A stretch of DNA of 64,000 nt, taken from Ilyomonas limi. Lineage in GTDB: Bacteria > Bacteroidota > Bacteroidia > Chitinophagales > Chitinophagaceae. Below are positions 8,643 to 17,527 of the stretch, piece by piece. Positions within the stretch are counted from its first letter, which is position 1. Every line of letters starts with the position of its first letter. Where the stretch lies: NCBI RefSeq assembly GCF_005233845.1, contig NZ_SZQL01000017.1, positions 46,853 to 110,852 on the forward strand. Direction: 5' to 3'. Position numbers and translations under genes: made by a program. A model generated the notes under the pieces. It saw nothing but the letters and a program-made list of their open reading frames with translations, was not told the DNA's origin and searched no databases.

Positions 8643-9094
8643 TTGTTTTATAATAATGGTTGTTTATAGATGCAATGGATAAAAAGTGCTGTACTTGTAA
8701 GTTATTTTTTGGCAACATAAACAAAAAGGGATTAGTTACAAAACAGATGCAGGTAGTAAAAAGGTAAAGCTTTATTAGCACACTGTTAAAGGCTTATTTT
8801 TTTGGAGTACATTTCAAACAGTCGCATTGATTTTATCTATTATCTAAAGATGCAATTGTAGGTTACAGGCAAAAGACCTTACAATCTTATTAAAAAGATA
8901 GAAAATAAGGCTGTAGAGTGTGACTATGTAAGAGCAGCAGATAAAATTTGATAGCGCAAAAGCCTGAATTGTTTACATTCTGCATTATCCATTGAGCATC
9001 GTAACAAATTCATTTACTTAACTTTGAAATATTCGGTATTCTACAAATACGCCCTGGTGCTGATCTGTATTTTTATTAAATAAACCGGTAGCAG
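8643..9094. other. Intergenic region between divergent genes
   Basis: About 450 bases separate the HAD gene from the coiled-coil lipoprotein gene. The only clear signal is the TAACTTTG element near the right end, listed separately. The rest shows no open frame of interest or strong hairpin. Confidence 0.5.
9019..9026 (+). promoter_or_regulatory. Bacteroidota -7 element for the lipoprotein-antiporter pair
   Basis: TAACTTTG matches TAnnTTTG exactly, 68 bases before the ATG at 9095. A TTG at 8992-8994 lies 24 bases upstream, so the -33 match is weak. Confidence 0.45.
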
Positions 9095-9685
9095 ATGATA
9101 AGAGTTATTACAATGTATTTAATGGTTGTATTGTTTTGTTCGGGTTGTGGCTTGAGAGCCCGTGAAGAAGCGGTACAGAAGAAAGAAGACGAGCTGGCGC
9201 AAAGAGAGCAACAACTCTCGTTAAGAGAAAAATCGCTGGCTTTAAGAGAGGAAGAGGTGCTGGAGCTAAAGCAAAAGCTGGACAGCGTTAAAACAAAAAC
9301 CGATACGGCATTGGTGTACAACCAACAGCTTATTGGCGAGTGGAATGTGAAGATGACCTGCACCGAAACAACTTGTCCCGGCTCGGCGGTGGGCGATACA
9401 AAAACAGAAACCTGGAATATTGGTTACGATAGCAGTTTTATTGTTGCAAAAGCAATTGCCAGCGATAAACTGGTAAGAGTATATACCGGCAGCTACGACG
9501 GTAATATGCTCACGCTTACTGAAAACATAACAGATGCCCCCACAGAACCAGCAACCAAAATGACTATACGTCTCACGCTGACCGGCAACGATACAATGGA
9601 AGGTCAGCGGGAAATAGTGCGGGAGAATGATTGCAGAATTATATATAGCCTGCAATTGAGCAAACAAAAGTCATCATCCAAATAA
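9095..9685 (+). CDS. Lipoprotein with short heptad coiled coil and C-terminal lipocalin-like domain
   Basis: I do not recognise the family. A lipobox F-C-S-G-C ends at Cys18, so the protein should be lipid-anchored. Residues about 22-65 form a charged coiled coil with near-exact heptads of the type L-x-L-R-E-x-x (L-S-L-R-E-K-S, then L-A-L-R-E-E-E). The remaining 120 residues begin L-I-G-E-W-N-V-K-M-T-C and have alternating beta strands, like small lipocalin-type domains. Three Cys (C-T-E-T-T-C plus one late) could form a disulfide. It is nine bases upstream of the antiporter gene, so the two are probably co-transcribed. An internal ATG at 9113 is an alternative start. Confidence 0.75.
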   Translation: MIRVITMYLMVVLFCSGCGLRAREEAVQKKEDELAQREQQLSLREKSLALREEEVLELKQKLDSVKTKTDTALVYNQQLIGEWNVKMTCTETTCPGSAVGDTKTETWNIGYDSSFIVAKAIASDKLVRVYTGSYDGNMLTLTENITDAPTEPATKMTIRLTLTGNDTMEGQREIVRENDCRIIYSLQLSKQKSSSK

Positions 9686-9694
9686 ATTTTTTGC

Positions 9695-11863
9695 ATGGTA
9701 TTATTAGCCGATTTGAATTTTGATTTGCCATTGCGCAATCCTGTTATAATATTTTCGCTCGTATTGTTTATTATACTGTTTGCTCCTATTTTATTTAATA
9801 AAATAAAGGTGCCACATATAATAGGATTGATACTGGCAGGCGTAATTGTGGGACCGTATGGCTTAAACCTGTTACGCAGAGATAGCAGTATTGTATTGTT
9901 TGGAACAGTAGGCTTGCTGTATATCATGTTTTTAGCCGGACTGGAAATAGATCTCACCGAGTTTAAAAAAAACAGAAATAAAATTATCGTATTTGGCATT
10001 ACTACTTTTTTGCTGCCGCTCACATTTGGCACGTTGGCAAGCTATTATATATTGGGCTATGGCCTTTTGTCGTCTATCCTGCTGGCAAGTATGTTTTCTA
10101 CACACACGCTTATTTCGTATCCTATTGCCAGCCGCTTTGGCATTACCAAAAACAGAGCCGTTACGCTTACCATTGGCGGAACGATGATAACCGATATTTT
10201 TGCTTTATTAATATTAGCAGCCGTTTCGGGCATGACCAAAGAAGAAGTTACTTCTTCGTTCTGGATTACATTGGGCATATCTACCCTGGTTTTTGTACTT
10301 ATTGTTTTTCTTGTTTTTCCATATATCATCCGCTGGTTTTTCAAGAAATTTGATGATGCGGTATCGCAATACATTTTTGTGCTGGCTATTGTTTTTCTTT
10401 CTGCTTTTTTAGCCGAAGCCGCAGGTATAGAAGCCATTATTGGCGCTTTTTTTTCGGGGCTGGTGTTAAACAGGTTTGTACCGCACACTTCGCCGCTGAT
10501 GAACCGTATAGACTTTGTAGGTAATGCTTTATTTATTCCTTTTTTTCTCATCAGTGTAGGTATGCTGGTAGATGTAACGGTGCTGGTAAAAGGATGGGGA
10601 GCACTGCGCGTAGCGGGCGTGATTGTAGTAGTAGCCATCAGCACAAAATATGTGGCAGCCCGCATTACCCAAAAAGCATTCAAACTACTACCGGCAGAAG
10701 GCAATATGATTTTTGGATTAAGCACCTCCCATGCTGCGGCTACGCTGGCAATTATACTGGTAGGCTACAATATTATCATTGGCGAAGCGCCCAATGGCGA
10801 TCCTATCAGGCTACTGAATGAAGATGTATTGAATGGTACTATTTTGCTTATATTAATAAGTTGCGCCATCAGTTCCTTTGTGGTTGAAAGAGCAGCAAGA
10901 CAGCTTGTATTAACCAATGACGATGAAGCAAAAGATAACACGGCGGCACAACAACGTATTTTGATTTCGCTGGCTTACCCGCACAATGTAACAGAACTGG
11001 TGGATATAGGACTGATGATGAAAGGCAAAAAAAGCACTACCGCTTTGTATGTACTGCATGTGGTAAGCGATGAAGATAATAACGAAAAAGCAGAACCTGC
11101 AGGTAAAAAGCTGCTGGACAAAGCAGTAAAGCAGGCGGCCGCTGCAGAAGTAGTGCTGCAACCTATTACGCGCTACGATACCAACATTAGTAATGGTATT
11201 ATTTACACCATTAAAGAGCAAAACATTACCGATCTGATCATCGGGCTGCATCGTGGCGAAGATGATAAAAAAGATTTTTTCGGTGCTATTACCGAAAGAA
11301 TTATCAAGCGTATTTACGAAACCATTTTTATCTACAATCACGTTCAGCCACTAAATACTATCAAAAGAATAGTAACAGTTGTAACGCCCAAAGCGGAAAC
11401 TGAACCCGGCTTTACACACTGGTTGCTGAAGATAATGACCATTGCCAAAGAAGCCGGATTGACACTATCGTTTTATGCTGCGGCCGAAACAATAGTAGAG
11501 TTAAAACAGTTTCAGAAAAATGCAGGCGAAAATATTCCTGCCGTGTATACCCTCTTTCACAATTGGGACGATTTTTTGATTTTGAGCTCTTACTTAAAGC
11601 AAAACGATTTGTTTGCAATTGTTACCTCCCGTAAAGGATATGCTTCTTATCAAACAGCATTGGAAAAATTGCCCTATTATTTAAAGATCTATTTTGCTAA
11701 CCAATCTTACCTGCTTATTTATCCTAAGCAGGTAGAACAAGGCATTAAGATGGATGACGTGCAATATGTAGACAGTTCGCTGGCAGAAACAGTAACTGAA
11801 AAAGTACAGGTGCTTAAAAAACCGGGCGATTTGTTGAGAGAATTATTCAGGCGAAAAAAGTAG
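9695..11863 (+). CDS. Kef/CPA2-type cation:proton antiporter with C-terminal USP-like domain
   Basis: The first 400 residues form about 12 membrane segments of the Na+/H+ or K+/H+ exchanger family. Characteristic pieces are K-V-P-H-I-I-G-L-I-L-A-G, V-G-P-Y-G-L, and M-F-L-A-G-L-E-I-D. The remaining 300 residues are soluble and resemble two tandem universal-stress-protein-like modules, beginning R-I-L-I-S-L-A-Y-P-H-N. No TrkA-N/RCK domain is visible, unlike classical KefB/C. It follows the lipoprotein gene by nine bases. The transported ion is uncertain. A hairpin with a GAAA loop lies downstream. Confidence 0.87.
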   Translation: MVLLADLNFDLPLRNPVIIFSLVLFIILFAPILFNKIKVPHIIGLILAGVIVGPYGLNLLRRDSSIVLFGTVGLLYIMFLAGLEIDLTEFKKNRNKIIVFGITTFLLPLTFGTLASYYILGYGLLSSILLASMFSTHTLISYPIASRFGITKNRAVTLTIGGTMITDIFALLILAAVSGMTKEEVTSSFWITLGISTLVFVLIVFLVFPYIIRWFFKKFDDAVSQYIFVLAIVFLSAFLAEAAGIEAIIGAFFSGLVLNRFVPHTSPLMNRIDFVGNALFIPFFLISVGMLVDVTVLVKGWGALRVAGVIVVVAISTKYVAARITQKAFKLLPAEGNMIFGLSTSHAAATLAIILVGYNIIIGEAPNGDPIRLLNEDVLNGTILLILISCAISSFVVERAARQLVLTNDDEAKDNTAAQQRILISLAYPHNVTELVDIGLMMKGKKSTTALYVLHVVSDEDNNEKAEPAGKKLLDKAVKQAAAAEVVLQPITRYDTNISNGIIYTIKEQNITDLIIGLHRGEDDKKDFFGAITERIIKRIYETIFIYNHVQPLNTIKRIVTVVTPKAETEPGFTHWLLKIMTIAKEAGLTLSFYAAAETIVELKQFQKNAGENIPAVYTLFHNWDDFLILSSYLKQNDLFAIVTSRKGYASYQTALEKLPYYLKIYFANQSYLLIYPKQVEQGIKMDDVQYVDSSLAETVTEKVQVLKKPGDLLRELFRRKK

Positions 11864-11907
11864 AGGATTGCCCATTTAGCACATTATCAACTACACTACT
11901 ATACTTT

Positions 11908-11931
11908 CCGGCGGGTGGAAACGCCCGGCGG
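11908..11931. terminator. GC-rich hairpin with GAAA tetraloop
   Basis: A 9-bp stem with one G-G mismatch closes a GAAA loop, followed by an AT-rich tract. It sits in the 82-base gap between the convergent antiporter and DUF202 genes, so it could end both transcripts. Confidence 0.65.
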
Positions 11932-11945
11932 TTAATTTATTATCA

Positions 11946-12344
11946 TTATTTAATATTGGGCAATAAGTACAACACCAGCAGGATGCTGCCAATCAAAATG
12001 CTCAGCGTAAGTAAAGCAGACAGCCATTTGGAAGGGAAATAAGAATTGTTGTTCAACTGCTTTTCTATATTTAAATATCTGATGAAAGCCAGCATTGCCA
12101 AAATTGCGCCTAAAGCTACCATAATAACGCCTGTGATTGCCGAATAGCCTTTGCCCGGAATGGCTACCTTACCGCCCAGTGCCACCGATAATTGCCTGAT
12201 AAACAAAGCAAATTTTACAATCACAAAGCCAAAGCCCATCAGTGCAATGCTGGTACGTATCCATGCCAAAAAAGTACGTTCATTAGCAAGGTGGTCGGTA
12301 GGTCCGGCCGGTTTTCTTTCTTTCTCGTTGTCTTTATTATCCAT
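11946..12344 (-). CDS. DUF202 (YidH-like) inner-membrane protein
   Basis: This is a small membrane protein of the DUF202 family. The signature D-H-L-A-N-E-R-T-F-L-A-W-I-R-T-S occupies residues 17-32. It is followed by three hydrophobic segments (about 33-55, 72-92 and 108-128). The biochemical role is unknown, although homologues are widespread. It is the last gene of a minus-strand run with crp/fnr and pirin, about 100 bases after pirin. Confidence 0.88.
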   Translation of the reverse strand: MDNKDNEKERKPAGPTDHLANERTFLAWIRTSIALMGFGFVIVKFALFIRQLSVALGGKVAIPGKGYSAITGVIMVALGAILAMLAFIRYLNIEKQLNNNSYFPSKWLSALLTLSILIGSILLVLYLLPNIK

Positions 12345-12446
12345 GCTTCTTTTTGCCTACGCATGCAAATACAATACCTACCGGCACAATAAGCAATTTG
12401 CATGTTTTGTGAGAAAAATACCAGATTCAAAAAAAGGTACTGATTA

Positions 12447-13322
12447 TTATTCTAAATAGCCAAACTTTCCTTTATTATAATCGTCGAATGCCTGCATTAA
12501 TTCTGCATTTGTGTTCATTACAAAAGGTCCGTGTGCAGCAATAGGTTCGTTAATGGATTCCCCGCTTAAAATTAAAACAATTGAATTTTCTTGTGCTTTA
12601 ACAGTAAACGTTTCTCCATCATTTTCAAAAAGTACAAAATGGTCGGCAGGTACTTCTTCCGTTTCATTAATTATTACACTTCCTTCAACAACCAGCGCTG
12701 CGGTATTGTATTGTGGTGGAAAACTAAAGTCGGTCTTTGCTTCTTTATTCAACTTTGCATTTAACAAATGAACCGGCGTAAATGTGGAAGCTGAACCCTG
12801 AACATTTTTATATTGCCCGGCAATTACTTCAATTTCCCCGCTATTGTTTTCCAAAGTATAGCGATTGATTTGCTTGTTGGAAAGTGCCTGGTATTTTGGG
12901 TTCGACATTTTATCCTTTGCAGGCAGGTTTACCCAAAGTTGCACCATCTGAAAATCGCCCCCCTCTTTACTCCAGTTTTCTTCGTGGTATTCTTTATGCA
13001 ACACGCCCGATGCTGCCGTCATCCATTGCACGTCTCCTTCTGCAATTACACCGCCGCCACCACTGCTATCCTGGTGTGCTACCCTGCCTTTATAGGCAAT
13101 CGTCACTGTTTCAAATCCGCGGTGAGGATGTACACTAACGCCTCTTGGTTTATCGCTTGGAGTAAAGTAAAATTTCGAGTTATAATCCAGCATGATAAAA
13201 GGGTTCATTCGCTGCATATCCAAACGGTAACCGCCCGGGATAAAGTTGTGCACTCTAAAACCATCGCCTACATAGTGTGGCGCTCGTGGCGACATGACTA
13301 ATTCTACATTTTTTATTGCCAT
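12447..13322 (-). CDS. Pirin family protein (bicupin), first copy
   Basis: Pirins are iron-binding bicupins; some cleave quercetin and some act as redox regulators. The N-terminal cupin has R-G-V-S-V-H-P-H-R-G-F-E-T, providing two metal His, and a later S-G-V-L-H-K-E-Y-H segment supplies the other ligands. The C-terminal cupin is complete. I start at the ATG at 13322 (M-A-I-K-N-V-E) because residues upstream are not family-like. A longer form from 13373 is possible. The gene follows the Crp/Fnr gene by 68 bases on the same strand, which suggests linked expression. Confidence 0.9.
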   Translation of the reverse strand: MAIKNVELVMSPRAPHYVGDGFRVHNFIPGGYRLDMQRMNPFIMLDYNSKFYFTPSDKPRGVSVHPHRGFETVTIAYKGRVAHQDSSGGGGVIAEGDVQWMTAASGVLHKEYHEENWSKEGGDFQMVQLWVNLPAKDKMSNPKYQALSNKQINRYTLENNSGEIEVIAGQYKNVQGSASTFTPVHLLNAKLNKEAKTDFSFPPQYNTAALVVEGSVIINETEEVPADHFVLFENDGETFTVKAQENSIVLILSGESINEPIAAHGPFVMNTNAELMQAFDDYNKGKFGYLE

Positions 13323-13390
13323 AGTATTAAAATTTTCTACTGTAAAATTAGCAATCACAGCAAGCCTGTGCATTGATGTAAGGTAAGTAA

Positions 13391-13999
13391 TTATCGCTTG
13401 AAATTTTTTGCAGCCAGGTCTTTTCTTACTCTGCTTAAACTTTCGGGGGTAATGCCTAAGTAAGACGCTACCATAGACTGTGGAACACGTAGCAGCAGGT
13501 TGGGATAAATTTTTATAAAATCCAGATAACGTTCTTCGGCAGTGGCACTTAACAGTTGGTTGATTCTGTTTTGCAAATGCCGGATATGGTTATGTAATAG
13601 CTTGTTGTTAAACTGGAGGAAAGATGTATTTTTTTGAGCTAATTGGGTGATAAAATTTTCATCGAGCAAAATAACACTGCTGTCTTCCAGTGCCTGAATA
13701 AAATAATGGGATGGCTGATTAAAATAAACACTTTCCCTATCGGCAACAAACCATGTCTCAGGTGCAAATTGAAGAATATGTTCTTTTCCCTTTTCGTCTA
13801 TTGAATAGTATCTCAATAAACCCTGCTCTACATAAAAAGAATATTTACAAATTTCTCCCTGCCGCAGCAAAAAACTGCCTTTATCTACTTTCAGTAATTT
13901 ACAATTTTCAATTAATGCCTCAATAGAGTGTTTGTCAATATCAATATTTGATGTCAGAAATGTGATTAACTTAAAGTCGTTCATTTTTAGGCGGCTCAT
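13391..13999 (-). CDS. Crp/Fnr-family transcriptional regulator
   Basis: A cyclic-nucleotide-binding-like beta barrel occupies residues about 25-125, with G-S-F-L-L-R-Q-G-E-I and Y-V-E-Q-G-L-L-R. The C-terminal helix-turn-helix lies around V-A-S-Y-L-G-I-T-P-E-S-L-S-R-V-R-K. No Fnr cysteine cluster is seen and the canonical cAMP Arg is not evident, so the ligand is unknown. A -7 element 17 bases upstream of this ATG supports the chosen start; Met6 is an alternative. It probably regulates the adjacent pirin gene, by position only. Confidence 0.88.
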   Translation of the reverse strand: MSRLKMNDFKLITFLTSNIDIDKHSIEALIENCKLLKVDKGSFLLRQGEICKYSFYVEQGLLRYYSIDEKGKEHILQFAPETWFVADRESVYFNQPSHYFIQALEDSSVILLDENFITQLAQKNTSFLQFNNKLLHNHIRHLQNRINQLLSATAEERYLDFIKIYPNLLLRVPQSMVASYLGITPESLSRVRKDLAAKNFKR

Positions 14000-14016
14000 T
14001 GTATCAGCACCAGCAG

Positions 14017-14024
14017 CAAAAATA
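14017..14024 (-). promoter_or_regulatory. -7 element for the Crp/Fnr-pirin run
   Basis: The minus strand reads TATTTTTG, an exact TAnnTTTG, beginning 18 bases upstream of the Crp/Fnr ATG. Confidence 0.5.
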
Positions 14025-14185
14025 TACGTTACGCTTCACTTTTATTAATTTCCAACTTTCTCTTTTCTTCCATCTTTTTCTATGTTTTTTGTGTTTTCAA
14101 ATGATAAATCCGCAATTAACTGCTATCAAATTATGGAATACTATTTGAAATTATACAGCGCATTTATCCATCTCAACATACGGCT

Positions 14186-15835
14186 ATGATAGAAGATCTC
14201 TGGTATAAAAACGCTATTATTTACAGCCTCAACCTGGAAACCTATATGGATTTTAATGGCGACGGCGTAGGCGATTTTGAAGGGTTGGCGCGCCGGCTCG
14301 ATTACCTTCATGCCCTGGGGGTAGATACGATATGGCTCGCTCCTTTTCAGCCCACACCCAACAGAGATAATGGCTACGATATCAAGGACTATTTTGGTGT
14401 TGCTCCGCGCTATGGCTCCAGTGGCGATTTTGTAGAGTTTATGCACCGTGCCAACAAGATGGGCTTCAAAGTAATATTCGACCTTGTTGTGAACCATACT
14501 TCCGATGAACATCCGTGGTTTCAGCAATCACGGAGCGATAAACATTCGCCGCAAAGAGACTGGTATGTATGGAGTAAAGAAAAGCCTGCCAATATACACG
14601 ATGGCGTTGTTTTTCCGGGTGTACAAAAATCTACCTGGACGTACGATAAAAAAGCAAAGGCTTATTATTTTCATCGCTTCTATCATTTTCAGCCCGACCT
14701 GAATATGGATAATGAAGATGTGCGTACCGAAGTGCGCCGCATTATGGGTTATTGGCTACAGCTGGGTATTGCCGGCTTTCGCATAGATGCATTGCCTTTT
14801 ATGATAGAATCCAAAACGCCGGAAAGCAAGTATGAAAAGCATTTTGAATACCTGCAGGATATGCGCCGTTTTATGCAATGGCGGCGTGGCGACGCCGTGT
14901 TTTTAGGGGAGGCAAATGTATTACCTAAGGATACGGAAAAGTACTTTGCAGACGGCGATGGCGTGCATCTGATGTTCAATTTTTATGTAAACCAACACAT
15001 GTTTTACACACTGGCAACAGCAGATATTGCACCTTTAATTACAGCACTTAATCAAACCAAATCACTACCACCAACAGCCCAGTGGGCACAATTCCTGCGC
15101 AACCACGATGAGCTGGATTTGGGTAGGCTTACCGATGAACAGCGGCAAAAAGTATTCGATAAGTTTGGCCCTGATAAAAATATGCAGTTGTATGGGCGCG
15201 GCATTCGCCGGCGGCTGGCTTCTATGCTGGGCAACCACCAGCAGTTTAAGCTTGCTTACAGCTTAATGTTTTCGCTGCCCGGCACACCGGTCATTTATTA
15301 TGGCGATGAAATAGGAATGGGTGAAGATTTAAGCCTTGAAGAACGTGCGCCCGTACGCACCCCTATGCAATGGTCTGATGATTACCAGGCTGGATTTTCC
15401 ACCGCTAAAAAATTGGTATTACCTGTTATTGAAGATGGCGCGTATGGGTATCAGCATGTAAATGTAGAAGCGCAACGACGCGATCCGGATTCGCTTTTAA
15501 ACTGGATAACTGCGTTGATTCGTCTGCGGAAAGAATGTCCGGAGATTGGTTGGGGCGAATGGGAAATAATAGATGTGCATAATAATGCCGTGTTGTGCAT
15601 CTGCTATTTTTGGAAAGGCAATTCTTTATTAATACTGCACAATTTTGATGAGAAGCAGTATGAGATACAATTGAAGCTGGCGAATAAAAAGTCGGGACAG
15701 CTTATAGACTTGCACAAAAACGTAACCTCCAATGCAGACGAAAATGGTGTGTACAAGATAATCGTAGAGGCATATTACTACCGTTGGTTCCGCGTAGGCG
15801 ATCTTACGCATTTGCTGCACCGTGGTAAGCAGTGA
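14186..15835 (+). CDS. treS: GH13 alpha-glucan enzyme, trehalose-synthase-like
   Basis: The protein closely follows the TreS branch of GH13, which interconverts maltose and trehalose. It has W-Y-K-N-A-I-I-Y at the start, then G-V-D-T-I-W-L-A-P-F, V-V-N-H-T-S-D, and the nucleophile in G-F-R-I-D201-A. The acid/base is in F-L-G-E242-A and the transition-state Asp in R-N-H-D308-E. The C-terminal beta domain is present, but there is no maltokinase extension. It lacks a signal peptide, so it should be cytosolic. At 549 residues it matches stand-alone TreS. An oligo-1,6-glucosidase-type activity cannot be ruled out. Confidence 0.85.
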   Translation: MIEDLWYKNAIIYSLNLETYMDFNGDGVGDFEGLARRLDYLHALGVDTIWLAPFQPTPNRDNGYDIKDYFGVAPRYGSSGDFVEFMHRANKMGFKVIFDLVVNHTSDEHPWFQQSRSDKHSPQRDWYVWSKEKPANIHDGVVFPGVQKSTWTYDKKAKAYYFHRFYHFQPDLNMDNEDVRTEVRRIMGYWLQLGIAGFRIDALPFMIESKTPESKYEKHFEYLQDMRRFMQWRRGDAVFLGEANVLPKDTEKYFADGDGVHLMFNFYVNQHMFYTLATADIAPLITALNQTKSLPPTAQWAQFLRNHDELDLGRLTDEQRQKVFDKFGPDKNMQLYGRGIRRRLASMLGNHQQFKLAYSLMFSLPGTPVIYYGDEIGMGEDLSLEERAPVRTPMQWSDDYQAGFSTAKKLVLPVIEDGAYGYQHVNVEAQRRDPDSLLNWITALIRLRKECPEIGWGEWEIIDVHNNAVLCICYFWKGNSLLILHNFDEKQYEIQLKLANKKSGQLIDLHKNVTSNADENGVYKIIVEAYYYRWFRVGDLTHLLHRGKQ

Positions 15836-15900
15836 TATTACTACACTTAAGGCTCCGGCTACTGTTTGGAAGCGGTAAAAGTTAATTTATATTCTGCATG

Positions 15901-15940
15901 AAACTTTGTGTCCTTAGCGTTTCTGTCTGCCAGCAGGCAG
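15901..15940. repeat. Repeat remnant: ACTTTGTG-type half-site plus hairpin
   Basis: AAACTTTGTGTCCTTAGCG resembles the half-sites seen at 22287-22327. It is followed by a 7-bp hairpin CTGTCTG-CCAG-CAGGCAG (15923-15940). Both look like pieces of dispersed intergenic repeats rather than gene signals. Confidence 0.45.
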
Positions 15941-16003
15941 GGTTGCGGCTCAAACAATTATTTTAAGGATAAAAATGCAATGCAGACGATATGCAAAACC
16001 GCC

Positions 16004-16011
16004 TAACTTTA
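16004..16011 (+). promoter_or_regulatory. Near-match -7 element for the TMEM220-like gene
   Basis: TAACTTTA differs from TAnnTTTG only in the last base and lies 12 bases before the ATG at 16023, supporting that start over the upstream in-frame ATG at 15975. Confidence 0.35.
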
Positions 16012-16022
16012 CCCTCTGTGTT

Positions 16023-16418
16023 ATGAAACTGTTCAACATTTTTTTCTGTTTTGTTTTCATCCTTTTCGCAGCCTTGCAGTACAACGATCCCGATCCGTAT
16101 TTATGGATGCCTATTTATTTGTACACAGCAGTCCTTTGCTGGCTGGCTTTTCGCAACCATTTTTATCCTAAGGCCTATATTGCCGGTATTGTTGTATATG
16201 CTGCGTATGCCGTGTACAAAATATTTGATGCTAACGGATTGATAGACTGGATGACCAAGCACGGTGCACAAAACATTGCCGAAACCATGAAAGCCGAAAA
16301 ACCCTGGATAGAAGAAACAAGAGAATTTTTCGGACTGGTAATTTTAATTGTGATGCTACTTATTAATTTCTTTTATGCCAAAAGAAAAAAACACCAGGTA
16401 GCAAACAGCCCATTGTAG
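16023..16418 (+). CDS. Small TMEM220-family membrane protein
   Basis: This 131-residue membrane protein has about four hydrophobic segments. The first is followed by L-Q-Y-N-D-P-D-P-Y-L-W, the hallmark of the transmembrane-220 family. A long charged loop (about residues 70-100) precedes the final helix and a basic C-terminus. The function of the family is unknown. I chose the ATG at 16023 because it opens directly into the first helix and has a promoter-like element just upstream. Confidence 0.78.
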   Translation: MKLFNIFFCFVFILFAALQYNDPDPYLWMPIYLYTAVLCWLAFRNHFYPKAYIAGIVVYAAYAVYKIFDANGLIDWMTKHGAQNIAETMKAEKPWIEETREFFGLVILIVMLLINFFYAKRKKHQVANSPL

Positions 16419-16440
16419 CTATTTGCTTACAGCTAAGTAA

Positions 16441-16623
16441 TCGTTATTGCGATCTCACCAAGGGCGAACGATGCAATCTGTGGATGGCAGTACAACCAAC
16501 ATAAACCTTTAAGATTGTTTTGCTGAATAATATTACTAAAGGCTTTATTATAAATTTCGTCTTTGGCTACTTATCTTGATTTACAGCATGACACAGATTG
16601 CTTTACTCCGTTTGCAATGATGA
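16441..16623. repeat. Long palindromic dispersed element, copy A
   Basis: The ends are TCGTTATTGCGATCTC and the inverted ATTGCTTTACTCCGTTTGCA, each with a CAATCTGT-like inner boundary. Inside the left arm, after an 8-base spacer, lies TACAACCAACATAAACC, which matches the core of copies B and C. The element fills the gap between the convergent TMEM220-like and acetyltransferase genes. Its right end shows the most divergence of the four copies. Confidence 0.75.
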
Positions 16624-16666
16624 TCTTCTACTTCACTCCTTTTTTTAACAGCTACAATTATTCTTC

Positions 16667-17224
16667 CTATACTAAAGACCTGATAACCCTGCATGGATTG
16701 CCGGCAGCAAATACATCGGCAGGAATATCTTTGGTTACTACGCTGCCGGCGCCAATTACACTCCGGTCTCCTATCGTTACACCGGGACAAATAACGGCGC
16801 TACCGCCTACCCAAACATCCGCTCCAATTACAATCGGCTTTGCATATTCCAGTCCCGAGCTTCTTTCTATATGATTTAGTGGATGCGTAGCAGTATAAAC
16901 CTGTACATTAGGACCAAACATCGTACGGCTACCAATGGTTACCGGAGCTACATCCAATACAATACAATTGAAATTGAAAAACACTCTTTCGCCTACTTGC
17001 ATATTGTAGCCATAATCGCAATAAAAAGGCGGCTGTAGCCACAAGTCCGGTGCTGCATTAGGTATCAGCTCCTGTAAGATACGGCTTCTTTCTGTTACCT
17101 CATCTTCTCGTGTATCATTAAACGCTTTTATAAGTAATCGTGTTTGCAACCTGTCTTCTACTAGTTGTTTATCCAGTGGATTGTATAGCTGCCCTGCTAT
17201 CATTTTTTCCTTCTCTGTTTTCAT
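16667..17224 (-). CDS. Maltose/galactoside-type sugar O-acetyltransferase
   Basis: This is a cytosolic acetyl-CoA-dependent transferase of the LacA/Maa group, with a left-handed beta-helix. The N-terminal Mac domain begins with K-M-I-A-G-Q-L-Y-N-P at residues 7-16. Hexapeptide repeats occupy about residues 70-180. The catalytic His lies in Y-T-A-T-H-P-L. The closing G-N-P-C-R-V-I-R is typical. Length (185) is normal. The sugar acceptor is not known. The gene ends 44 bases from repeat copy A. Confidence 0.92.
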   Translation of the reverse strand: MKTEKEKMIAGQLYNPLDKQLVEDRLQTRLLIKAFNDTREDEVTERSRILQELIPNAAPDLWLQPPFYCDYGYNMQVGERVFFNFNCIVLDVAPVTIGSRTMFGPNVQVYTATHPLNHIERSSGLEYAKPIVIGADVWVGGSAVICPGVTIGDRSVIGAGSVVTKDIPADVFAAGNPCRVIRSLV

Positions 17225-17527
17225 GTGGTGAAGATAGGCGGTGCTGTAAGAAAGTTTGTGTTTTTATGTAGTTTAGTTACATAATTAAATTAACCTTTTG
17301 CCCTGCTTAAGAAACTGTATCTAAAAATATGCACAACGCCTTGTTTGATTCATGGGCAATTTGTCTACTATCTTTAGCTATGTTTCATCTTCATTACTTT
17401 CAAGGGATAGATTGTAAAATCTGGTGCAGGAATGATCACCAAAGCTTTTGTTAATAAATCTTAAGAGAACTAATTATAATGCTGCCTGTTAAGTGTATGG
17501 CAAACTGCTATTGTAATTTATACATCA
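17225..17527. other. Intergenic region
   Basis: About 300 bases upstream of the acetyltransferase gene. I see no coding signal, no clear hairpin and no exact -7 element on the minus strand. Confidence 0.4.

Noticed and set aside
10057..10725. 222-codon minus-strand frame inside the antiporter gene
   Set aside because: It is the antisense of the membrane-helix coding region; its composition is explained by the real gene.
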